A stretch of DNA of 64,000 bases from Branchipolynoe longqiensis (GCA_030323885.1 CM059198.1:9012086-9076085), one strand, 5' to 3'; shown: positions 31,086-41,414, counted from the stretch's first letter. Program-made: numbers and translations. The notes: a model not told the origin generated them from the letters alone.

Positions 31086-31218
31086 TATATCAGTAGGTAG
31101 TCCAAAGTATTCTTTTAATTCAATGGTGCAATAATTTATTTTAATTTTTACACAGATCTACAACTTGTACAAGATGCACAGTCTAGCTTCTATGTATGTA
31201 CATATGAATAAAACACAA

Positions 31219-31260
<42 letters not shown>

Positions 31261-31264
<4 letters not shown>

Positions 31265-31380
31265 TTACAGGCATTATTACACGCGATAAAGGGTTTATAC
31301 TATATATATATATATATATATAATTTATATGATTTTTTAGTGATAAACCCTTTATCGCGCGTAATAATGCCTGTAAGTGT
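31261..31380. repeat. 37-bp-arm foldback around an AT microsatellite
   Basis: Arm 31261-31297 (ACACTTACAGGCATTATTAC...) pairs with 31344-31380 with one mismatch. A related arm (GCACGCGATAAAAGGTTTAT) occurs at 42301. The loop is (TA)n. Confidence 0.85.
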
Positions 31381-31429
31381 CCTGCACCCCCCCCCTCCCC
31401 TCCTACGCGGGGCCTAGCCTCCACTCGCT

Positions 31430-32249
31430 CGGAGGAATTTGTTCCCTTTCAATTATATATTCATATACTGATGCACATATCTGTGGATATATAGTTTAAT
31501 GGAATGGTTCCATATTCAGTTGTATGATTTTATACTGATATGTATATGGGTCACTCTCCTGAAAACTAGTCAGCATGGGATGGGATTTTAAAACATCAAT
31601 AAAAAAGTGTCCTACTTATTATTTTCCTTATTTTTCTCCTTATATTTTTCATGTTCATGTTCAGATTTGATGTAAGAAATAAGGGAAATAAAAATAAACT
31701 GCATGCACATTAGGTCTTTTTAGTTAAGAACTGTTTTTGTACCAAAAAACCCCATTTTACAGTCGGCCATTTGTAACATGACATATGGGACATGGTTGGA
31801 TCCTTACTAACATCTTGTATTGCAGTGATATATCAAACAAAACAGTTCCCAAATCAAAAGGAACTATTTATTAACATGTATGCATGCTTAAATTAAAAAA
31901 TAATTATTTGATGTCTTTAGAAATAACATTACAAATTTCCGTCACAGATGTAACCAGTGGTGCCTGGATGCCACACAAATATTGTACACTAATTATTCAG
32001 TGAATAAAGCATGGCTGGGAATTACTTTTTTTTTTTTTTAGCAATATAAGCACTACATATTTTTTGTATAATATGCCATGATTAATATGCTTCTCAGTAT
32101 GAAATTATTTACTTCTGCTTAGATTTTTATCTATACACCAGAGCATGACCAAATATCATCATCTGAGTGTCAGTTATGGATGGAGGCGTGTCAGGCAGTG
32201 ACACTGAAACATTGAGTGTGGTCTTTTATCTACATACACATAATACATT
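31430..32249. other. unassigned AT-rich stretch
   Basis: No family match and no supported ORF. T12 run near 32028. Confidence 0.5.
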
Positions 32250-32596
32250 ATGTTGGTTGGTTGTTGGAGTTTCACTTCCTGGCAACATCTAAGGTCATAT
32301 CATGACTGGTACCGACTTGTGACAGTTCACACTCATGGTCACTGTAGAGTGTTGCCCCACCGGGAGACCAGGCCACCAGCACAATGAGTGAATGACCCGA
32401 TATTTCATTGGACATTATCCTGACGCTGAGCCAACCAGTCCTTGCCCTATCCTAATAATGCTGAGTACCTGGCTAGGAAGCGACAAGTATACATTTTTAT
32501 GTCATTCGTTTGACTCGATGATCGATCAGGGTCTGAAACCCATGATCTACCCAAACTGGAGACAGACGCTCAACTCATTTGGCCATCCCGTCTGGT
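32250..32596 (-). mobile_element. SINE-A copy, reverse, full length
   Basis: GGAGTTTCACTTCCTGGCAA to the reversed head TTGGCCATCCCGTCTGG. GATGATCGATCAGGG shows a small duplication in the B-box region. Confidence 0.85.
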
Positions 32597-32620
32597 AATA
32601 AATTATGTAGTACACAGGCT

Positions 32621-32662
<42 letters not shown>

Positions 32663-32996
32663 GTAGTTTTGAAAGTGAGCAGAGTGACAGTTGGCTCACG
32701 GTGTAGAGGAGGCAGGGAGGAGAGAAGGCCCACTTTGCAGCGAGTGAATAACATGGAAGTTAAGGTGGTTAGAGAGAAACATTAAGGGGCTGTCCTTATT
32801 TATATTCACATAATAAATTATATGGCACTATATATATACATACACATATATACACACATACACCCATACCTGTATACTATTTTATTACTAATGGTCTAAG
32901 CTGTACCCTCCAATCCCACGCTGTGACATGATGCCAGTCACACTCACAGGCAGCACTATAAAGTCGGCATGAGATGATCATGATCATGAGTTCGCG

Positions 32997-33377
32997 TAGA
33001 TAAAAGATTCACCCCGTACTTCCAGTACAGGGGTGACATGCTGGGTTAATTAACTGAGCTGGTAAATTCTTAATTTAAGAAGCACAATATATTCTTTATG
33101 TACGGCTTCATATTTACCCGCTACTTTTGAGTTGGAAAATATAATAAAAAATATACTTTAATGCAATTTAAAAGTGAAATCCACGGCGTTCTCTGGCCAC
33201 CATCGTGTCTTTTTGCATTCTCTCCCATTTCACCAACTTTGTGTTGATATAAGTAACCATTTGACACTGGTACCAGGCATTCTACTTCTCGTTCCATACT
33301 AAAGCTATTTTCGCCCGTATTTAGACTACGTTGTCGTTCACCCCTGAACTGTAAGTACGGGGTGAATCTTTTATCTA
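32997..33377 (-). mobile_element. Mutator-like non-autonomous element, copy 2
   Basis: TAGATAAAAGATTCACCCCG to CGGGGTGAATCTTTTATCTA, an almost perfect inverted end. Flanks GAGTTCGCG (32988-32996) and GAGTGCGTG (33378-33386) both derive from GAGTGCGCG of SINE-A, giving a 9-bp duplication with one change on each side. Confidence 0.85.
33121..33297 (-). CDS. 58-aa ORF inside Mutator-like copy 2
   Basis: MEREVEC start, HKVGEMGENAKRHDGG core, ends LLYFPTQK then TAG. The open frame extends upstream through RSLNTGENSF into the terminal repeat. Same length as the copies at 14993 and 45277. Product not recognised. Confidence 0.35.
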   Translation of the reverse strand: MEREVECLVPVSNGYLYQHKVGEMGENAKRHDGGQRTPWISLLNCIKVYFLLYFPTQK

Positions 33378-33605
33378 GAGTGCGTGCTGTCACAAGTCGG
33401 TACCCGTCCTCCTATGACCTTAGATGTTGCCAGGAAATAAAACTCTAACAACCAACATGATGATGCCAGTCACATTTAACAACAAAGTCTAAGCCGCAGG
33501 TGGAGGAGTTCTGCGCTCGGCCAGGGATGAAATGAAGGCGGGTCGGGACTAGGGTAGGACGGGGTGTGGGTGTGGGTGGGGGTGAGCCGTGTTTACAAGT
33601 CACAG

Positions 33606-33981
33606 TTAAAGTTGCATAGTCCGATGAAAACATCAAATTTTCAAAACCAAAATAATTATCTAGATTTTATTCTATATATTCAACTTAGACACTGGTGCAC
33701 TTATTAAGCATTTGTTTCCACATAGTAGAAGTTGTAATAAGTCAATTTAATAGAACCTGTTAGCGTTACTACTGAAGTCTATCACTCTATGGTGTCAGAG
33801 TTTTGGCGTGCTTGGCTAAATTAATTAATTTGGCATATTTTAACGTCAAATATCTCCAATGTTAGCCATTTAAATTAAAAGTTACTTCAAACTAACGTAA
33901 CGTAGATCATAACGATCAGCATAATGTATTTATCTCAGAAAATGGCAGAAACCCAAAAGCATCGGACTATGCGACTTTAAC
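33606..33981 (-). mobile_element. M1 MITE, reverse, full length
   Basis: TTAAAGTTGCATAGTCCGAT to ATCGGACTATGCGACTTTAA. GTTAA occurs on both flanks in mirrored form. Confidence 0.9.
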
Positions 33982-34159
33982 TCTTAGAATATAAAATTCT
34001 GCTATTATGAGGCAGCAGAATATGAATTACTATATTATCCTTACTTGCGGGACTCCCCAGCGTATTCCACGCAACTCCTGGATCGGTGTGACACCTCACC
34101 GCCACGCGCAGAGTGTGTGTGTGTATCCAGGTGTCTTGTGTCTCACACTCCTGTTACAC

Positions 34160-34565
34160 TCCAGTAGGTGGCAGCAAAGCAGTGTGTGTATCTGTGTCTC
34201 TGTGTGTGTCTCTGTGTGTGTCTGTATGTGTGTGTGTACTCCAGAAACAGTCCGACACACACTGAGGGCGCTGCCGTTATGTGTCGGCCTGCGCCTGCGC
34301 ACTGGGACGGGGAGTGGGAGAGTCGGTGTGTCAGCGCGTGTGGGAGGGGTGGGATGATGCTCTGTGTGTATGTGTGTGTGTGTATGTGTGTGTGGGTGTG
34401 GGTGTGGGTGGGGTGTGGGTGGGTGAGTGTTAGCTAACACCGTCGCTGAGTGGCCGCGTGTGGAGCCGTGTGCTTTGATAACGTAGACGTGCCGGGGACC
34501 AGCGAGTTGGCGTGTGTGTGAGTGTGAGTGTGTGGGTGGTGGGTGTGTGTGTGTGTGGGTGTGTT
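34160..34565 (+). repeat. GT-rich microsatellite region
   Basis: Blocks of TGTGTGTCTCTGTGTGTG and GTGTGTGGGTGTGGGTGGGG around 34185-34240, 34360-34430 and 34510-34565. The CVCVCV-type and HTHTHT-type ORFs are repeat translations. A perfect CTCF-like core is at 34161-34175. Confidence 0.85.
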
Positions 34566-34629
34566 AGGATACATTAACAAAGCCAGTGTACACTCATAGA
34601 TTCTAAGCTATGCCAGTGGCATAACTCAC

Positions 34630-35131
34630 ACTTGCTATCTGGACCGCAGTTCGTCCACATCTCTCTCTATCTCCTCTCTGCTGGCCATGCTCCTCCTTGA
34701 TAATGTTTGAAAAGAGTTCCAGGAGGGGGAACTCGCCAGCATTTCACTTTCTACTCTTACTCTGTCCGTCTCTTTGGCTCAACGGCTGGTCACCATAGAG
34801 CATCGAACCCTACTATACTACTGGGGCCCTTTACCTTATCGTTTCTCTCCCTTTGTTCTTCTTGCTGGAACAGCTGGACCCACCTTTACCCGTCCCTTCC
34901 TCCTAAACCCTTGGTGCTGTCGACTGGATATGAGTGCTCCGGAGAGATTCGGGGCCGCCCCAATGCTTCGCCGTCTTGAATGTTGTAAAGATATCCCCAG
35001 CTTCTACAACGGTCCCACCGAAGATTAATCTTCAACGAAAGATTGGACCGATTTATCGGGGCCTTTCTATATTGCTACAGTTCTGCAGCCGGTAACCGTC
35101 GTAAGGTTACAAACCACCCCGAAAGGAAGCC
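34630..35131 (+). mobile_element. retroposed unit W, long copy
   Basis: About 500 bp flanked by TAACTCAC at 34622-34629 and 35132-35139. The right 300 bp aligns with 37436-37744 (GATTAATCTTCAACGAAAGA, TTTCTATATTGCTACAGTTC, GGTAACCGTCGTAAGGTTAC). Class unknown: no tRNA head or reverse transcriptase was recognised. The minus strand has GGTTCGATGCTC, which could be a B box. Strand is arbitrary. Confidence 0.65.
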
Positions 35132-36060
35132 TAACTCACTCTTAAGAACCAGAGGGGATGGTTGAATGAGTTGAGCGCCCCCTTGCCATGTGTGTGTGAG
35201 CATGTGTGAGTGTGTGTGTGAGTGTGTGTGGGTGTGTGTGAGTGTGTGTGGGTGTGTGAAGGTACATTAACAAAGCCAGCATACACTAATAGATTCTAGC
35301 TATGACAATGGCAAAACTCACTCCGATGAACCAGACGCGATGGGTGAATCAGTTGAGTGTCCACTCGCCATGTGGCAGGTCGTGCGTATGAGTGGGTGTT
35401 TGGGTGTGTGTGAGTGTGTGTGTGGGTGACTGTGAGTCTGTGAGTCATTAACAAAGCCAGCATACACTCACACCACTACCAACTAACCATTAATTTTCAC
35501 TAACAACTAACAGGTAACCCCACCCACTGCCTAACTAATCTGATCCTCACTTCACTTCTTCCTCTGGACTTGGCTGGACTTACTGTGCATACTGGTGAAT
35601 CTGGAGGGACTGAAGTTTGGATCCTGGTCGAGTCAAACCAATGACTTATAAAATAGGTACCTGTTGCTGTTTGGCGCTTGGTGTTTATGAGGTCAGGATA
35701 GGGACTGAGCACACAGTGTCAGGATAATGTTACTCTGTGGGACATCAGGTCATGGTGCCGCCGGTCTGATTTCCCAGTGGGGCAGCACTATCAAGTCACC
35801 ATGAATGCGCGCTGTCACAAGTTGGTGCACGTCCTGCTGACCACTACCCATCGGAAGCCAACTCCCGATCACACGGGACCGCTTTTAGCGGTGCCCATAC
35901 AGTGCTGGAGATTTGCAGCCTTCAGCGCACCAATGCAACTGAAAACTCCCCAAAAACAACAGCATACACTCACAGATTCTACCTCTGACAGTGGCATAAA
36001 CTCACTCCTACGAACCAGGTGGGATGGCTGAATGAGTTGAGCATCTGCTTGCCATGTGAT
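35132..36060 (+). repeat. repeated SINE-A head plus 5' flank
   Basis: The segment CATTAACAAAGCCAGCATAC, AGATTCTAGCTATGAC, GGCAAAACTCACTCC, GAACCAGACGCGATGGGTGA recurs at 34570-34630 (joined to 35132-35200), 35262-35385, 35447-35472 (partial) and 35958-36060, separated by GTGTG tracts. This suggests local duplication of a SINE insertion site. Confidence 0.65.
35620..35850 (+). mobile_element. SINE-A fragment, head missing
   Basis: GGATCCTGGTCGAGTCAAAC, GCACACAGTGTCAGGATAAT, CCCAGTGGGGCAGCACTATC, CTGTCACAAGTTGGTGCACG. Confidence 0.8.
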
Positions 36061-36435
36061 GAGTGTCCTCTCCAATGTCTACCAGCCTTCTCTCAAATGC
36101 TTCTACAGTTGGTTTTTCAACCACTTGGTCTGGGAGACTGTTCCATGGATCTGTCACTCGAAAGAAAAATGAGTGTTTCCTGACCTCCAAGCTGGGCCTC
36201 TCCTTGAAGATCTTATACCGCTGGCTTCTGGTGTTACTATTTATTCTGAGTTTGAACAATCCCATTTTGACATCACTGTCATAGACTCCAGTAATGATCT
36301 TATAAGTCTCTACCATATCTCCCCTGAGATGACTATATGACAATGTTGGTAGCATAAGTCTCCTCAGGCGATCTTCATATGACATCATTCCCAATCCTGG
36401 GATCATCCTTGTCCAACATCTGTTGAATTGGGTTA
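36060..36435 (-). pseudogene. L2/CR1-like LINE ORF2 C-terminus, truncated
   Basis: The minus-strand frame (36406 down) reads MSYEDRLRRLMLPTLSYSHL, RGDMVETYKIITGVYDSDV, RSQRYKIFKERPSLEVRKHS, DPWNSLPDQVVEKPTVEAFE, RRLVDIGED. This is the conserved tail after the polymerase domain in jockey/CR1/L2-type LINEs; the polymerase itself is absent. The frame also continues upstream as NRCWTRMIPGL. It lies between a SINE-A head (36018-36059) and the rest of a SINE-A (36465 on), so it interrupts that SINE. No clean target duplication is visible. Confidence 0.8.
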
Positions 36436-36464
36436 ATTACAGTCTGCTGAAGGCCACCACACCC

Positions 36465-36760
36465 ACTGTAGATTGTGGGGTTCGAACCCTGGTCGAGTCA
36501 AACCAATTACTTAAAAATGTGTACTTGTCGCTTCCGAGCCAAGTGCTCAGCATTAATAGGATAGGACAAGGACTGGTTGGCTCAGTGTCAGGATAATGTG
36601 TCTGGGTGGGATATAATGTCCTGGGCCTAGTGACCTGGTCTTCCAATGGGGCAGCACTATAAAACCACTATGAGTGCGCGCTGTCAGAAGTCGGTACCCC
36701 TCCTGATATGACCTTAGATGTTGTGAGGATGTAAAACTCCAACAACCAACCAACTGTTGA
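36465..36760 (+). mobile_element. SINE-A copy, continuation after LINE insertion
   Basis: GGGTTCGAACCCTGGTCGAG to CCTTAGATGTTGTGAGGATG and TAAAACTCCAACAACCAACC. Confidence 0.85.
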
Positions 36761-36907
36761 GCTGTTATTATGCGCTGCCGCATTGATAGTGTGCGCCGTG
36801 CTTTTTGACAACAATCACCGGACCCAGGTGCACGAGTACTTGTGCCGCTTGAGAATGGGGCGCCAAACGTCAAATACTTTATTTATTTTTATTATTTGGT
36901 TTTAAAT

Positions 36908-37190
36908 TGCAATTTTTGAGTTTTTGTCATTTTCTGAGATACATGTATTAGATTGATCATTATAATATACCTTGCTTTAGTTTGGAGTACTTTGCTTTTA
37001 AAATGACTAACTTAGGAGATATTTGAAATGTAAACATGCCAAATTAATGTTGCCGTGATTGTTGAAATTCTTACCCCATAGGCTTCAGCAGTAATATGTT
37101 TTTATTACAATGACTTACTGTTCCTTTCTATGTAGTATCAAATCTTATTGAGTGCACCAGTATCTAAGTTAGATATCTAGGTTCAAAATC
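36908..37190 (+). mobile_element. M1 MITE, ends missing
   Basis: GTCATTTTCTGAGATACATG, AGTTTGGAGTACTTTGCTTT, GTGCACCAGTATCTAAGTTA. Confidence 0.8.
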
Positions 37191-37435
37191 CAGTAATCCA
37201 GTTGTCGGTAAGACATAGGTAAAACCCGTGCTAAAACTGCATGTGGATACTTAATTTATTTAATTCATGTTAGGTAGATCTTTTATTGGCACGATGCTAA
37301 AAAATATGACACAATAGGACATTACCAGAGATTTATTTGTTTTAAAGAAAAAATATAATCTATTAGCTAATTAATCCATTTGTAAGCAGCACTTACTTCT
37401 TATATACAATACATCCATGACACTAGTCACCTCGC

Positions 37436-37744
37436 ATAATTCTCCCCCTGAACAGGGGAGTTGCTAGAACCGCTGTACCCCCCTTTGCCCGTCCCTTTCT
37501 CTTAAACCCTCGCTGCTGTCAACTGGATACGAGTGCTCTGCTACCGCCGGACTGGAGAGATTCAGTGCCGCCCCAATGCTTCACTGTATTGAATGTTGTA
37601 AAGACATTCCCCAGCTTCTACAACCATCCCTACTGAAGATTAATCTTCAACCAAAGATCGGACTGATTTATCGGTGCCTTTCTATATTGCTGCAGTTCTG
37701 CAGCAGGTAACCGTCGTAAGGTTATGAACAACCCCACAAGCGAG
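37436..37744 (+). mobile_element. retroposed unit W, short copy in satellite
   Basis: Flanked by a perfect 12-bp duplication TAGTCACCTCGC (37424-37435, 37745-37756). It aligns with the right part of 34630-35131. 5' truncation plus a variable-length duplication points to LINE-mediated retroposition. Confidence 0.75.
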
Positions 37745-38372
37745 TAGTCACCTCGCCCAAATACAATACATTTGTGACACTAGGCACCTCATCGTCCCAA
37801 CTATAATAGATTTGTGACACTAGGCACCTCATCATCCCACCTATAATATATGTTTGACACTGTACACCTCATCGTCCCAACCACAATATATTCGTGACAC
37901 TAAGCACTTCATTGCCCCATGTGACACTAGTCACCTCATCGTCCCAACTACAATAGATTTGTGACACTAGGCACCTCATCATCCCAATATATGTTAACAC
38001 TGTACACATAATATTCCCAACCACAATATATTCGTGGCACTAGGCACTTCATTGCCCCATGGGACACTAGGCACCTCATCGTCCCAACTACAATAGATTT
38101 GTGACACTAGGTACCTCATCATCCCAACTTGAATATATGTTGACACTTTACACCTAATCGTCCCAACCACAATATATTTCTGACACCAAGCACTTCATTG
38201 CCCCATGCGACACTAGGCACCCCATCGTCTCAACTACAATAGATTTGTGACACTAGGCACCTCATCGTCCCAACTACAATATATGTTGACACTGTACACC
38301 CAATCGTCCCAACCACAATATATGCGTGACACTAAGCACACTAGGCACCTCATCGTCCCAACTAGAATACAT
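37745..38372 (+). repeat. satellite with higher-order structure
   Basis: Basic unit of about 40-47 bp (TGACACTAGGCACCTCATCG, TCCCAACTACAATAGATTTG). Variants GTTGACACTGTACACCTAAT, CCACAATATATTCGTGACAC and AAGCACTTCATTGCCCCATG alternate in fixed order, giving a higher-order period near 165-175 bp repeated about 3.5 times. Confidence 0.9.
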
Positions 38373-38769
38373 TCTCTACCCTAACAGATGGTCGCCTATA
38401 TAGATTGTTCCAAACACCCCAGCCCCCAACCCAGTCCCCTCTCACAGGCCGCCTCGCATCCCCAAAGGCACCCCTCCCATCTCCTCCCCCGCCCCCACAC
38501 ACAGACCACGGCAATGGAAGCGAGGCACAGATTTGGACGACTGACGTCACGACCGGGAGGGGGGGGGGGGGACTTCTGCAACCTTTGACCTAGTCTGTGA
38601 CCCAGTTCTAGCGGCGGTCACGTGGTTAGTGTATATACACACGCAACGCACGCGTGCCACCATGACAGTTCGCCCACCGCCCGGAGCCAATCAGAATCGT
38701 TTAGTTTATTGGGGATTTACGTCATAACAACATTTAAAGCTGATTGATTAATTTGTTGTTATTGGTACA

Positions 38770-39845
38770 TTAGTTGATTAAAGTTGCACAGTCTGGTGAT
38801 TTTTAGTTTCTGTCATTTTTCTGAGATAAATATATTAAATTGATTGTTATAATCTACATTAATTTAGTTTGAAGTACCTTCTATTTTAAATGGCTACGTT
38901 TTGAGATATTTGAAGTGCAAACATGTATTGTAGAATTAGTTTTGGCAAGCACCCTAAAACTCTGACACCATAGGCTTTAGCAGTCATAGGTTCTATTACA
39001 TTGCTTCAGTATTCCCTTTTATGTGGCAACAAATGCTTAATAAGTGCGTCATTATCTAATGGCCCTGTCACACTACGACGTGACTACGTCAGCGTAGGCA
39101 GAACGTGAAAATAATTATATTACGTCGACGTTATGGGCGTAATATGCAAATTGTGGACATGAGCGTAACGTGAAAGTAACATTGGTGTACGTCGTGACCT
39201 TAGCTGTAACGTGACAACGTTAGGGGGAGGAATTGGCGACGTACCGGCGTTAGTGTAACGTGAGCGTAACGTCGCCGAACGGGTGCGACGTGGACGTAAC
39301 GTGACCGTAACGACCGTAACGTGACCGTAACGTGACCGTAACGTGACCGTAACGTGACCGTAAGTGACCGTAACGTGACCGTAACGTGACCGTAACGTGA
39401 CCGTAACGTGACCGTAACGTGACCGTAACGTGACCGTAACGTGCAAAACGCTGCCCACACGTTGCTCCCACCCGGGCCGTCGGTCTGACGTGACATAACG
39501 TGACTCTAACGTCATTTACGCTGCTATAACGATCGCGGAACGTCAACCTAACGTCATTGTCACGTCATCCCAACGTAACGGCTTCACGTTGAGATACGTC
39601 GAAAGTTTTGAACAGGTTCAAAACCTCGACGCGCGCCGACGTAACACGACGTAACATGACGTAGCTCGACGTCACTCTAACGTCATTATGACGTCATCAT
39701 AACGTAACCCAACGTACGGCAACGTAATGACGAAAAATCGTCACGTTAGGCTCACGTTGGCTCGTTACGTCGTAGTGTGACAGGGGTATTAGTTACATAT
39801 GCAAAATCTAATCCAGATAATTGTTTTTGTTTTGAAAATTCAATC
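38770..39845 (+). mobile_element. M1 MITE interrupted by foldback delta2
   Basis: TTAAAGTTGCACAGTCTGGT to GCGTCATTATCTAA, then AGTTACATATGCAAAATCTA to GTTTTGAAAATTCAAT after the insert. The right terminal repeat is replaced by a SINE tail. Confidence 0.85.
39060..39788. mobile_element. foldback element delta, copy 2, with 11-bp tandem core
   Basis: TGGCCCTGTCACACTACGAC against GTCGTAGTGTGACAGGGGTA. Flanks TAA (39057-39059) and TTA (39789-39791) fit a TWA target duplication, as in PIF/Harbinger. GTGACCGTAAC is tandemly repeated about 13 times at 39290-39445. Central patch TTTTGAACAGGTTCAAAACC. Long RSRYGHVTVTL-type ORFs are tandem-repeat artefacts. Confidence 0.85.
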
Positions 39846-39970
39846 ACGGACAATTGGTATTCTTCATTCCACTGTTCCTTGCCCAATCCTAGTAATACCG
39901 AGCGCCAGGCTAGATAGCAACAAGTACACATTTAAAAATGATTGATTTAACTCAACGAGGGTTTGAATTA
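39838..39970 (-). mobile_element. SINE-A2 copy, reverse
   Basis: CAATCACGGACAATTGGTAT and TCATTCCACTGTTCC (B tail), then CTAGTAATACCGAGCGCCAG and GATTTAACTCAACGAGGGTT. Confidence 0.75.
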
Positions 39971-39974
39971 GCAG

Positions 39975-40307
39975 ATTTGGCGATGGTTTAATGCAGCGTC
40001 GGCATCTGTGGGAAAACCACCACAGACTCATACGGGAGGTCGGTGGGACCAAGTGGTCCTTAGCCGCTGTCGTATTGGCCACTCGTGGCTTACAAATGCT
40101 TTTCTGCTCATGGAGGGCCCTCCCCCTGAATGTATTAGATGTCAGTCCCCAATAACACGCAACAACTTTTGACTAAATTGTGTCGATTTCTTGGTCTTGC
40201 GCCAACAATTTTACACTGTAGGCAGAATGCATGACCTTTTCACCAAAGTAAAACAAGAAAACATTTTAGCATTTTTGAGAGCAGCTGGTCTTTACCACCT
40301 CATATAG
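39975..40307 (+). pseudogene. AATC-tailed LINE ORF2 C-terminus with stop codon
   Basis: Frame from 39975: RWFNAASASVGKPPQ, then DQVVLSRCRIGHSWLTNAFL, LMEGPPPECIRCQSPIT, an in-frame TGA at 40170-40172, then LNCVDFLVLRQQFYTV, LHDLFTKV-like (here MHDLFTKVKQENILAF), LRAAGLYHLI and TAG. The CxxC, later Cys pattern resembles the C-terminal zinc-knuckle region of RNase H-bearing or jockey/I-type LINEs; the expected His appears lost (RNNF). The last 40 residues are shared with 50872-51217 and 8956-9243, which fixes the reading frame. Non-functional fragment. Confidence 0.75.
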
Positions 40308-40938
40308 TTGATAAAATCAAGTAATAATAATAAAACCTTACATTTGTTGTTGGGACCTTTATTTCCCTTCGCCACAACTTATAAGGAGTATAATCTATTA
40401 TTGTGATATAAACTAAGGTAGGAACTAATTGTGCTTTATTTATTATTATTAAGATATTTGGAGTTGCACGCCCCACCTAGTCCCTTCTCAGGCCACCTCA
40501 GCCTGGGTTCGTTATTTAATCATATTGCATATTACATTTTTTCTACCCAAGCTATTGGGAGTCGCTCACCAACCCTGTGGTCGATGGTGCGGATCGGGCG
40601 ATTGTGGCACCACCTGCGAGTGCCAGAGACACTAATATGCAACCGCGCTCCTCACATTCCCAGTTGATTCTTCCTTTTGTAGGTAAAGGCGTATAAGATT
40701 CCCTTTTCCAGAGATCTAATAAAACAAGACTCAGCCCATCCTGTGTGTTTACCTCATTTAATTTGCCGTAGTGAACTTTATATAATTGTGACCATGTTAA
40801 TTTAACAAGTGTCTATTGACACATCATTGATTGTATGCTTCTACATGTTAAAGTGATGGTTGAATCAAAAACAAACAATTCTCATCGTGAATATGGCTAT
40901 GCTGCTGACACGCGTATAAAAACCACCAATCAATCAAT
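40308..40938 (+). mobile_element. AATC-tailed LINE 3' UTR, interrupted
   Basis: GTGTCTATTGACACATCATT, TATGGCTATGCTGCTGACAC, ACCACCAATCAATCAATC match 50872-51217. About 410 bp at 40381-40790 are extra; this insert contains CTAATAAAACAAGACTCAGC, an LTR-like or polyadenylation-like segment, with AACTT-like flanks. Confidence 0.7.
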
Positions 40939-41414
40939 CTAAATGGATATTGGTTCACTATTTGTCGAGATAATTGGGAAAATATGAAGAAGTAAAATGG
41001 CTTCCAATTTTTATTGCATCTCATAAATTGGGCCATAACTTTTAATCGGCTGGTCTGAGGCACATGCACCTTCACATTTTTTTTCTTGAAGATTTATACT
41101 GCCTATCATAGATAAGTCTGAATAGACTTGTTTTCACCATTAGACAGTTTGTCGATAGAAAGCCTGAGCCTACACTTTTACCGACCCAAGGGATTTTTAA
41201 CCTTCCCCACCACATAGACATGGTATGAGAGCAACTGGCCTTTGATAACGCTGTAAGTTATACACAGCGGTGGAAATCCAAATTGGCAGAGGTGGGGGCA
41301 CTGGGAATTGAACCACAGGGAATCAAAGATATTTTCAGTATGTCATTTCGCATATCTTAATATAAACTAAATGGATATTGGTTCACTATCTGTCGAGATA
41401 ATTGGGAAAATATG
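40939..41414 (+). repeat. 48-bp direct repeat bracketing a SINE-B
   Basis: CTAAATGGATATTGGTTCAC through GGGAAAATATG occurs at 40939-40986 and 41367-41414 with one mismatch. Confidence 0.85.
41147..41312 (-). mobile_element. SINE-B copy, reverse, partial
   Basis: GTCGATAGAAAGCCTGAGCC to GGCAGAGGTGGGGGCACTGG; the head stops at GGGAATTGAACCAC. Confidence 0.85.

Larger units (their letters stand above)
32920..33450 (+). mobile_element. SINE-A fragment split by a Mutator-like element
   Basis: GGCAGCACTATAAAGTCGGC at the left (32950) resumes at 33387 as CTGTCACAAGTCGGTACCCG and ends GTTGCCAGGAAATAAAACTC. The consensus join is ATGAGTGCGCGCTGTCAC. Confidence 0.8.

Noticed and set aside
34007..34440. 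ORFs rich in CVCVCV or HTHTHT
   Set aside because: Translations of GT/CA microsatellite; no conserved domain.
34630..35131. Ribosomal RNA origin for unit W
   Set aside because: GGTAACCGTCGTAAGG looked superficially like rRNA, but I could not match either strand to a remembered conserved rRNA block; left unclassified.
37436..38372. CRISPR-like array
   Set aside because: Repeats are contiguous diverged satellite monomers without unique spacers, and the genome context is eukaryotic.
39120..39546. Three overlapping minus-strand ORFs of 98-131 aa (RSRYGHVTVTL repeats)
   Set aside because: All three frames are open because the DNA is an 11-bp tandem repeat inside foldback delta2; no codon bias or domain.
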